Shown here: positions 16,239 to 23,965 of the stretch, in pieces
Layout: each line of letters starts with the position of its first letter
Position numbering within the stretch: the first letter of the stretch is position 1
Position numbers and translations under genes: made by a program
Assembly: GCA_021732525.1 (NCBI GenBank)
Contig: JAKFUU010000044.1
Span: forward strand, 1-37,739
Source of the DNA: Sphingomonadaceae bacterium
Lineage (GTDB): Bacteria; Pseudomonadota; Alphaproteobacteria; Sphingomonadales; Sphingomonadaceae
Direction: 5' to 3'
Length of the DNA stretch: 37,739 nt
The notes under the pieces: generated by a model
What the model was told of the DNA's origin: nothing
Database searches by the model: none
The model's input: only the letters and a program-made list of their open reading frames with translations

Positions 16239-19200
16239 ATGACGATAAACACCAGCCCGCAGGGGCATATAGACATCGAGCAATTCATCGCCGAATGGGC
16301 GATCACTGGCGGGTCCGAACTGGCAAACACCCAGAGCTTCTTGAACGGCCTGTGCGCGCTCTTGGGCGTGCCCGCGCCGCATGGCAGCCAGACCGATGAC
16401 ACGCAGAATGACTATGTCTTCGAACGGCGCGTGTTTCAGGACAATGGCGACGGCACCAAGAGCTTCGGGCGGCTGGATGCCTACAAGCGCGGCTGCTTTG
16501 TGCTGGAGGCCAAGCAGGGCAGCGATGCGGACCGGGAGGCAGCCAAACGCGGTGAGGCAGATTTCTTTGGCAAGCCTGCTGCGGAAAAACTGAAGCAGGG
16601 AACCGCGCGGCGCGGCACGCCGGGCTGGGCCGCCGCGATGTTCAAGGCCAAGGGACAGGCCGAACGCTATGCCAAGGCGCTCCCGCTTGATCATGGCTGG
16701 CCGCCCTTCCTGCTCGTCACCGATGTCGGCCATTGCATCGATGTCTATGCTGATTTCAGCGGCACCGGCAAAGCCTATACCCAGTTCCCCGATGCCGCGC
16801 GCTTCCGCATCCGGCTAGAGGATCTGCACGATGAGGCGGTGCGCGAACGGCTCGTGGCGATCTGGACCAGCCCGCTTGGCCTTGATCCATCGAAAGAAGC
16901 CGCGCGCGTCACCCGCGATATTGCGACGCAGCTGGCCGAACTCTCCAAGCGGCTGGAAAAGCGCGAGCAGAACCCGACAAAGGTGGCGGACTTCCTGATG
17001 CGGTGCCTGTTCACGATGTTTGCCGAGGATGTGAACCTCATCCCCGAAGGCAGCTTCACCGCGCTGCTGGAAAAGCTCAAAACCCGGCCAGAGAATTTCG
17101 TGCCGCAAATCACCGCGCTGTGGGCGGCGATGGATAGAGGCGGGTTCGTGGGCGCGCTGGGTGAAGCGGGGGAGACGGTGCGGCGCTTCAACGGATATCT
17201 GTTCAAGGATACCAGCGTCATCGCGCTCAAGCCCGATGAGATTGCCCTGCTCATCGCGGCGGCCAGCCACAAATGGAACCATGTGGAGCCCGCCATTTTC
17301 GGCACGCTGCTGGAACGCGCGCTCGACGGCAAGGAGCGCGCCAAGCTGGGCGCGCATTATACGCCGCGCGCTTATGTCGATCGGCTGGTGATGCCCACAG
17401 TGATGGAGCCGCTGCGCGCGGACTGGAGCGGGGTGCAGGCGGCCGCCGCCAGCCTGATCGAAGCAGGCAAGGTGGATGAGGCCCGCCATATTGTGGAGGG
17501 CTTCCACGCCACGCTGGCGGCGACAAAAGTGCTAGATCCCGCGTGCGGCACCGGCAACTTCCTCTATGTCGCGCTCGCCCGGATGAAGGAGCTGGAAGGC
17601 GAAGTCATTGGCCTGCTCGCGGAATTGGGAGCCGATCAATATGTCGCAGAGATGACCGGCCACACCATCACGCCGGAAAACTTCCTCGGCATAGAGATCA
17701 ACCCCCGCGCCGCCTCCATCGCGCAACTGGTTCTGTGGATCGGCTATCTACAATGGCATTTCCGCGTGAATGGCGAAGGGCGGATGCCGCCGGAGCCGGT
17801 GCTGCGCGATGTGAAGACCATCGAGAACCGCGACGCGCTGATCGATTGGGACAAGCGCGAACTCGTCCGCGATGATCAGGGCCAGCCGCTCACCCGCTGG
17901 GATGGCGAGACGATGAAGGTTCATCCCGTTACCGGCAAAAAAGTGCCCGATGAAGCGGCGCAGGCGGAAGTCTATCGCTATATCAAACCGCGCGCGACCA
18001 AATGGCCAAAGGCTGATTTCATTGTGGGGAACCCGCCGTTTATCGGCGGCAAGGATGTACGCGAGCGGCTGGGCGATGGCTATTTCGAGGCTCTGTTCAA
18101 AACCACCGATGTGCCTGAGAGCGCGGACTTTGTGATGCACTGGTGGGACAAGGCGGCGCTGGCGGTGCGGAAAAATGCCACGCGGCGCTTCGGGTTCGTG
18201 ACGACCAACAGCATCACGCAGGTCTTCAGCCGGCGGGTGATTGCCAAGCATCTGGATGCCAAGGATCGCGTCAGCTTGCTCTTCGCCATACCCAACCACC
18301 CTTGGGTGGATGAGAAGGACGGGGCCGCTGTGCGCATCGCGATGACGGTCGCGGCTAAGGGCAAAGCCGAGGGGCGGTTGCTGTCGGTGACTGATGAAAG
18401 CTCCGCGCCGGAGCGGGTAGAGTTTTCAGAAGCGGTCGGCGCGATCAGCAGCGATCTGCGCACCGGGGCCGATCTGTCCAGCGCCGTCCCGCTCAAGGCG
18501 AATGAGAAGCTTGCGTCGCGCGGTGTGCAAGTGATGGGCGATGGATTCATCGTCACACCGGAGCAGGCTGAACAGCTTGGTGCGAGCGGCTCGCCGAGTA
18601 GGATTCGAAGCGGACAGGGCATGGTGGCTGATGTGATCTTCGACTATCGCAACGGCCGCGATCTCGCTTCCCGTCCGCGCGGGGTGAAGGTGATCGACCT
18701 TTATGGCCTGAGCGAGGTGCAAGCGCGCGATGGCTATCCGGCGGTGTATCAGCATTTGACTAATGCCGTTCGCCCGCAGCGCGACGGGCAGGCATCGAAG
18801 AGCAAGACCGCCGACGCCAAGAAATATGCGGAGGAATGGTGGCTGTTTGGAAAGACCCGCCCCGAAATCCGCAAAGCCTTGGCGGGCGTAACGCGCTACA
18901 TCGCGACCGTCGAAACCGCCAAGCACCGCGTGTTCCAGTTCCTGCCCATGTCGATCCTGCCTGACAATATGCTTGTCTGCATGGCGCTCGACGACGCCTA
19001 CCACCTCGGTGTCCTGTCGAGCCGCATCAGCGTCCTCTGGGCAATGGAAGCAGGTGGAACGCTTGAGGATCGGCCACGCTACAGCAAAACCCAATGCTTC
19101 GACCCTTTCCCCTTTCCCACCGATGTCCCCCAACCGCTGAAGGAAAAGATCCGCGCCGAGGCCGAGGCGCTCGACGCTTTGCGCAAGCGGGTGCTTGCCG

Positions 19201-19751
19201 AACATGATGACCTGACCCTCACCAAGCTCTACAATGTGCTGGAGGCTCTGAAAGAAGGCAGCGCGCTGACTGAGGGGGAGCGTGCCATCCACGACAAGGG
19301 GCTGGTGACGCTGATCCGCCACCATCATGATGCCATCGATGCTCTGGTAGCGCAGGCTTACGGCTGGGATGCGGACTTGGCGGACGAAGAGAAATTGACC
19401 CGCCTCGTCGCGCTCAACAAGGCCCGCGCCGCTGAAGAGGCAAAGGGCGTAATCCGCTGGCTCCGCCCCGAATACCAGGCCCCAGACTACACCGCCCCCG
19501 TGAATGCCACGCTCGATCTAGGCGAGACAACCGCACCCGTGCCGAATAATATCATCCCTTGGCCCGAAAAACTGCCCGATCAAGTCAGCGCCGTCGCTGC
19601 GATCCTGTCTGGTTCATGTGTCCCCCTCGCCCCCCAAGATGTCGCCCGCAATTTCAAAGGTAAGCGCGCCGCAACGGTTGCACCTGTGCTCGAAGCTCTG
19701 GCAGGGATCGGCATGGCGCGGCGGTTAAAGGATGGACGTTATGCTGCTTAG
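16239..19751 (+). CDS. MmeI-type (type IIL) restriction-modification enzyme, nuclease and methylase in one chain
   Basis: A 1170-residue protein with the MmeI domain order. The N-terminal nuclease has the D-x9-ExK motif: D80 in GRLDAYKRG and E90-A-K92 in VLEAKQG. A helical spacer follows. The N6-adenine methylase core has LDPACGTGNFLYVAL (about 431) and VGNPPF (about 596). A target-recognition region spans about 750-930, and a C-terminal region closes the protein. Such enzymes methylate one strand of a recognition site and cut about 20 bases away when the site is unmodified, so no separate methylase is needed. Start choice is uncertain: ATG 16239 lies 7 bases after repA, while in-frame ATGs at 16206 and 16218 overlap repA, and no site has a good ribosome motif. 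The gene may be coupled to repA. Confidence 0.88.
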   Translation: MTINTSPQGHIDIEQFIAEWAITGGSELANTQSFLNGLCALLGVPAPHGSQTDDTQNDYVFERRVFQDNGDGTKSFGRLDAYKRGCFVLEAKQGSDADREAAKRGEADFFGKPAAEKLKQGTARRGTPGWAAAMFKAKGQAERYAKALPLDHGWPPFLLVTDVGHCIDVYADFSGTGKAYTQFPDAARFRIRLEDLHDEAVRERLVAIWTSPLGLDPSKEAARVTRDIATQLAELSKRLEKREQNPTKVADFLMRCLFTMFAEDVNLIPEGSFTALLEKLKTRPENFVPQITALWAAMDRGGFVGALGEAGETVRRFNGYLFKDTSVIALKPDEIALLIAAASHKWNHVEPAIFGTLLERALDGKERAKLGAHYTPRAYVDRLVMPTVMEPLRADWSGVQAAAASLIEAGKVDEARHIVEGFHATLAATKVLDPACGTGNFLYVALARMKELEGEVIGLLAELGADQYVAEMTGHTITPENFLGIEINPRAASIAQLVLWIGYLQWHFRVNGEGRMPPEPVLRDVKTIENRDALIDWDKRELVRDDQGQPLTRWDGETMKVHPVTGKKVPDEAAQAEVYRYIKPRATKWPKADFIVGNPPFIGGKDVRERLGDGYFEALFKTTDVPESADFVMHWWDKAALAVRKNATRRFGFVTTNSITQVFSRRVIAKHLDAKDRVSLLFAIPNHPWVDEKDGAAVRIAMTVAAKGKAEGRLLSVTDESSAPERVEFSEAVGAISSDLRTGADLSSAVPLKANEKLASRGVQVMGDGFIVTPEQAEQLGASGSPSRIRSGQGMVADVIFDYRNGRDLASRPRGVKVIDLYGLSEVQARDGYPAVYQHLTNAVRPQRDGQASKSKTADAKKYAEEWWLFGKTRPEIRKALAGVTRYIATVETAKHRVFQFLPMSILPDNMLVCMALDDAYHLGVLSSRISVLWAMEAGGTLEDRPRYSKTQCFDPFPFPTDVPQPLKEKIRAEAEALDALRKRVLAEHDDLTLTKLYNVLEALKEGSALTEGERAIHDKGLVTLIRHHHDAIDALVAQAYGWDADLADEEKLTRLVALNKARAAEEAKGVIRWLRPEYQAPDYTAPVNATLDLGETTAPVPNNIIPWPEKLPDQVSAVAAILSGSCVPLAPQDVARNFKGKRAATVAPVLEALAGIGMARRLKDGRYAA

Positions 19752-19842
19752 AATGAATGGTGGCTTACGCTGACATTACAGCCGTTCGAGCACTTTCGCG
19801 GGGCGTCGTGACCTGCCATACGTTCAATGACGCACTAGCAGG

Positions 19843-19870
19843 GTACTCATACGATTACTTGTATGAGTGC
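19843..19870 (+). other. Hairpin downstream of the restriction-modification gene
   Basis: Arms GTACTCATAC (19843-19852) and GTATGAGTGC (19861-19870) pair at 9 of 10 positions around 8 bases. No T-run follows. It could be an operator or processing site, or a recombination scar. It lies in a 330-base gap (19752-20081) with no firm gene. Confidence 0.35.
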
Positions 19871-20043
19871 TCGATGCGCTGCTCGCTGAATCCTCGATCT
19901 TGCTCGACACCGGCCATCCCGTTCAAAGAGCGGCAATCATCCCGGCGAACAGGCGGCGTGCAAGGCGGCCGTCAGACCTCGCTTACCTAGCAGGCGCCGA
20001 TCCGCATCTCTGGCTCGAAGCCAAAGTCGACCATCCGCGATGA
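19867..20043 (+). pseudogene. Possible gene remnant in the 19752-20081 gap
   Basis: A GTG-started frame of 58 codons ends at TGA 20041-20043. Its translation (VLDALLAESSILLDTGHPV, then an Arg-rich stretch, then SDLAYLAGADPHLWLEAKV) looks protein-like, as if it were the C-terminus of a longer protein whose 5' part was lost when the neighbouring modules were joined. There is no ribosome site. I do not recognise the family. The rest of the gap holds only the hairpin at 19843. Confidence 0.25.
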
Positions 20044-20081
20044 CACTTGCTCACAGGCGAAATCAGAAAGAGCTTGGGCCG

Positions 20082-20801
20082 CTACCGCGCCTGAGATTGG
20101 GCCTGGCGCCGCGTAATTTCCCGCCGCGCATTCCAAAGTACATCCGCATCCATATCGGTTTGTCCGCTCATCCACTCAAGATAGTCGATAGGTATCGCGT
20201 CCCAGCCTGTACCTCTGTGTTTGCCGAAGGTCATCGCTGGCAAGAGCTTGGGTTCGTTCGTCCACGCGATCATCTGATCAAAGGAGGCAAATTGCGCAAG
20301 GTCGGCGAGGATGTGCGCCGTTACCCATGCATCGGGACCGGCCCGATGCGGCGGCATGGCGCGCGCATGGTCGAGTTTCATACCCCGCCAGTAGCGCAGC
20401 ACTTGGTTGCTGTGCCGGGGCGCTTCGGGCCAGACCCGCAGCGCGACCTTATAAGTGCATATCCACGGAATGTCGCCCGTGACCGCCGGTGTGATGAACT
20501 GTCGCTCGAATTCGCAATTATGAGCCACAAGGATTTCAGGCACGCTCAGATGGAAGACGGCCGCACGGAGCCTGTCGGGCGTACACACGGGCGCATTGGT
20601 GCCGAAATCATCCTCAGTGATATGGTGTATCGCCATATTGTCTGGTGGAATGCCGTTCAACGGACGGTAGAGCCAGGCCAACGGATCGTCGATCACCGGA
20701 TCAGCCGCATCCCAGATCAAGTCGGATCGCCCGATCTCAATTATCTCGGCCGGGGGTGCCAAGCCGGTGGTTTCGAGATCGATGACGCGGATGCGGGTCA
20801 T
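20082..20801 (-). CDS. DnaQ-like 3'-5' exonuclease with C-terminal DUF3820-like segment
   Basis: A 239-residue protein. The DEDDh exonuclease motifs are visible: D and E in VIDLETTG, the middle Asp region HNCEFERQF, and the His-Asp pair in HRAGPDAW. The C-terminus has AMTFGKHRGTGWDAIPIDYLEWM, a short module I associate with DUF3820, often attached to such nucleases. The start overlaps the stop of the UvrD-like gene (ATGA at 20798-20801), so the protein is made together with the AddA-like helicase. It probably trims DNA ends exposed by that helicase-nuclease. An alternative role in RNA degradation cannot be excluded. Confidence 0.82.
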   Translation of the reverse strand: MTRIRVIDLETTGLAPPAEIIEIGRSDLIWDAADPVIDDPLAWLYRPLNGIPPDNMAIHHITEDDFGTNAPVCTPDRLRAAVFHLSVPEILVAHNCEFERQFITPAVTGDIPWICTYKVALRVWPEAPRHSNQVLRYWRGMKLDHARAMPPHRAGPDAWVTAHILADLAQFASFDQMIAWTNEPKLLPAMTFGKHRGTGWDAIPIDYLEWMSGQTDMDADVLWNARREITRRQAQSQAR

Positions 20802-23800
20802 GCAGCTTTCGGTTCGGCTTCTAGGCGGAGGAGTGCCCCGACAATTGGCATATGGACGAACAGATGATCGCAAATGCCGTGTTCGACTGCAAGTCTTGCC
20901 GCCTCGGCATAGAGGCCAAGTTGCGGGCCATATCCGACCGCCTTCGCGTCCCAGTTGTCACGGGAGCCGGGAAAGCTTTTGTGATCGACTATTGCCAACC
21001 CGGCCGCATGCTCGACCAGAAGGTCAATCCGCCCCGCTATCAGCTGCTCCCCAACGCGGGCATGGACCGGGATTTCACGGCGCATCTGCGCGCCCGGCCA
21101 GCGGGCTTCGAAATGGTCTTGGAGCCGGTCGCACGCACTCAACACATCGTCGGCCTGCACCGCTTGCACATTCCAGCGTTGCAGGATCGACAAGGCCCGC
21201 GCTAGACGCATAGGCCGTTCATCTGCCCTGTCGTCTGCAGCAAAAATGGCGTGCACGGCTTCACCGAGTTGCGCCATGTCAGGCGATCCCACCAGCGGCA
21301 ACCTTGGGCCGAGCTCGACCTTTTCGGCGACGCGGTAGGTGATGTCGTTGGCCTCGCGGCTCGGTTGCCGGAACAGCGCCGCGCGCGCCAACGCGGCCCG
21401 CTGGGGTCTGACATGTGAAGCCGCGATGACGGACTGGACCGGCGCATCATCTACCGTAAGCGTAAGCGTGCGGCAGGCAAATGCCGTCCCGCCAGCGTTG
21501 AGATCGTTCCCATCCGCTGCCGGGAGCGTGACATGACCGGGCTTCCCCGTATCGAGCAAAGCCAGCCATTTCGCGCCGCTCTTCACTGCCGGCGCAAAGA
21601 CCAAATAATCGCGTGCGCGCGTTGCGCCCACATAAAGAAGCCGGGTATCCTCGTCACGGGCGGCCCGCGCCGCTGCTTGGCCAAGGGCCGCAGCCGGTGC
21701 GGTCGCGTCGAGATGCACATCCTTTTCCTGCGACCCGTAGGGCCAAGGCCAGAAGCGAACCCAACGTCCCGCAAGGGGCTGGCTCCAGTCAAGCGCGCCG
21801 TCGGCCTCGGCCACAGGCTCGAACAGTCGGGCTTTGGAGTCCCAGGCCAAGCTTGCAAGCACCACTAAAGGCCATTCGAGCCCCTTGGCACCATGATAGG
21901 TCATGACATTCACGGCATCGGCCTGAAGGCTTTTCGGACGTGTCGGTTTTGCTTGCTGCAGCGACAGGATCAGTCCCGACAATGTGGCGGGGACACCCGA
22001 GCTGGCACAATTACCTTCGTAGCTTCGCGCAAAGCCCCGAAGCGCTTCAAGATCGTCGAGGCAGACAGTGAGGTCGCCCCAGCGCTCGAAGCGTCGCGAC
22101 ATCTCTGGCAAAAGCAGGATGGAATCAAGTAGTTCGGCTGGCGTCAGCGATAGCTGGTTGGCACGGAGGGCCTCGAGCGCGGGCGCAATGGGAACCAGTA
22201 GCTTGAGAGCAGCTTCCTGATCCTCGGCACTGGCGGCCTCCAGCCAGCGGGCCGACGACGGATCGTCGTCGAAAAACCGCGCAAGCTCGGCGAGTGACAG
22301 CCTGTCAGTGGGATCCGCCACCCAGCGGAACGCGGCCATTGCCAGTTCAATATGCGGAGTCGTCGACAGGCCTTCGCGTTCGACTGCGACCTTGATACCC
22401 AATTTGCTGAGTGCAGCCGCAATCCCCGCGATATCCGACTTCGTGCGGCACAATATGGCGATGTCGCCGGGTTCGAGCGGGCGAATGACGCCCTCTTTGT
22501 TCGCGACGTGCCAATCCCCGGCATTGGCGAGAATATCGCGAATTTGCCCCGCGAGCGCGGCGAACTGAAGTTCAAGCTTTCCGTCAAGCCGCCAGGTTGC
22601 GAAAGGCGTTTGTGCAAATCCATTCTCCGTCCGCGCGGTGCCGGTGAAACTATGGTCAGCCGCCGGCAGCCCCATGGCCTCGAATGCGGGCGCGAAGGCG
22701 GCATTGGAAAATCTCACTATATCTTCGCGGCTGCGGTAGGACTGGGCGAGAACCGCCGTGGTTGCGGCACTCGCCCCCGCAACACCCGCAAATGCTGCTT
22801 GGGTCAGAGCGCTGTCGGCATTGCGAAAGCCGTAGATCGCCTGTTTAGGATCGCCCACCCATGTGCTCGATTGGACGAGCGTCGAAAGCGCGGTGAAGAT
22901 CGCGATCTGGAGCGGGCTTGAGTCTTGAAACTCGTCGACAAAGACACAGTCGATCCTCTCGGCGAGATGGGCGGCAAGATCAGGGTTACACAGCACTTCC
23001 AGCGCAAGTGCTTCCTGATCGGTAAAATCCAAAAGTCCGCGTTCCGCTTTGTAGCGCTGATAAGCGACAAGCGCTTCCCCTGCGCAAGCGAAGAGAGTCC
23101 GGATGAACAGCTCGCAATCTTCATGAAGGCGCGGATGCTCGGCGTGCTTGCTCGCCGCAAGGCTGACCGCTTCGAGCGCCGAGACGAACCCTGGGCCGTC
23201 CTTCTTGGCACAGACAACTTTCGAGAGTCGCGCCCAGTCCGGCCAGGATATGCGTTGCCCACGCGCCGCTGCCTTGTGAACTCGCCGCATGTCTGAAACG
23301 CTTTTCTTTGCGGTGGCACTCAGGTCGTCGGGCACTTCGTTCAACGCGGCGCCGATCGCATTAAAGAGCGCGACGTCGAGATCGGCGGCACTCGCCGACG
23401 GCGGCCGAAGCAAGGCGGAAAAGGTCGCCCACGAGCGTTCGGCAGACAGTGCAAGCCCATCGGCATCGAGGCCGTTGGATCGCGCGAGCTCAATGATACG
23501 CCTGACCCTTGTCCGCCAGTCGGCACGTTCGGCGTCTTGGGCACTCCGCTTGGGCTCCGACGCGCCCATCGCATCGGCAAGGCTGTTCAATACGGGTGCG
23601 TGGCGCTCGATCGCAGCGTTTGCCGCTATCATGAAAATTCGCGCGACCCCCTCTTCTGGAATGACATCGGCGCGCGGAGAGCGGCCAAGCGCTATGGCGT
23701 GTTCAGATACAATCTGACCGCACACCGAATTTATCGTACCGAAGCGGGCACCGAGCAGGCGCGCCGCCTGATCCCAGGCCCCATCCCTGAACAGGCGGGC

Positions 23801-23965
23801 GCGAGATCGTTCGATCAGCTCATCTGCCGCCTTCACAGTAAAGGTTGTCGCGACAATTTCCTCGGGCGGACGAGCAGTGACCTCTTCGGCAATGCGACCG
23901 ACGATATGGGTGGTCTTGCCCGTTCCCGCCGACGCCACGACGGTGCTGATATTGGACAAGGTCAT
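20798..23965 (-). CDS. UvrD/AddA-like helicase-nuclease
   Basis: A 1055-residue superfamily 1 helicase. Walker A ASAGTGKTT is at residues 11-19, the Walker B/motif II VFVDEFQDSS near 340, and motif VI LYVGATRARDYLVF near 780. The C-terminal part holds a PD-(D/E)xK nuclease with AGRIDLLVEH and AIVDHKSFPG, so the chain both unwinds and cuts DNA as AddA does. The start at 23965 overlaps the stop of the AddB-like gene by four bases. Chromosomal AddA of alphaproteobacteria is of similar build, but this copy sits in an accessory operon with a dedicated exonuclease, which suggests a defence or plasmid-specific use. Confidence 0.88.
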   Translation of the reverse strand: MTLSNISTVVASAGTGKTTHIVGRIAEEVTARPPEEIVATTFTVKAADELIERSRARLFRDGAWDQAARLLGARFGTINSVCGQIVSEHAIALGRSPRADVIPEEGVARIFMIAANAAIERHAPVLNSLADAMGASEPKRSAQDAERADWRTRVRRIIELARSNGLDADGLALSAERSWATFSALLRPPSASAADLDVALFNAIGAALNEVPDDLSATAKKSVSDMRRVHKAAARGQRISWPDWARLSKVVCAKKDGPGFVSALEAVSLAASKHAEHPRLHEDCELFIRTLFACAGEALVAYQRYKAERGLLDFTDQEALALEVLCNPDLAAHLAERIDCVFVDEFQDSSPLQIAIFTALSTLVQSSTWVGDPKQAIYGFRNADSALTQAAFAGVAGASAATTAVLAQSYRSREDIVRFSNAAFAPAFEAMGLPAADHSFTGTARTENGFAQTPFATWRLDGKLELQFAALAGQIRDILANAGDWHVANKEGVIRPLEPGDIAILCRTKSDIAGIAAALSKLGIKVAVEREGLSTTPHIELAMAAFRWVADPTDRLSLAELARFFDDDPSSARWLEAASAEDQEAALKLLVPIAPALEALRANQLSLTPAELLDSILLLPEMSRRFERWGDLTVCLDDLEALRGFARSYEGNCASSGVPATLSGLILSLQQAKPTRPKSLQADAVNVMTYHGAKGLEWPLVVLASLAWDSKARLFEPVAEADGALDWSQPLAGRWVRFWPWPYGSQEKDVHLDATAPAAALGQAAARAARDEDTRLLYVGATRARDYLVFAPAVKSGAKWLALLDTGKPGHVTLPAADGNDLNAGGTAFACRTLTLTVDDAPVQSVIAASHVRPQRAALARAALFRQPSREANDITYRVAEKVELGPRLPLVGSPDMAQLGEAVHAIFAADDRADERPMRLARALSILQRWNVQAVQADDVLSACDRLQDHFEARWPGAQMRREIPVHARVGEQLIAGRIDLLVEHAAGLAIVDHKSFPGSRDNWDAKAVGYGPQLGLYAEAARLAVEHGICDHLFVHMPIVGALLRLEAEPKAA

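Noticed and set aside
18426-19328. A 300-codon open frame on the minus strand
   Set aside because: It is antisense to the MmeI-type gene and rich in His, Arg and Gly without a family pattern.
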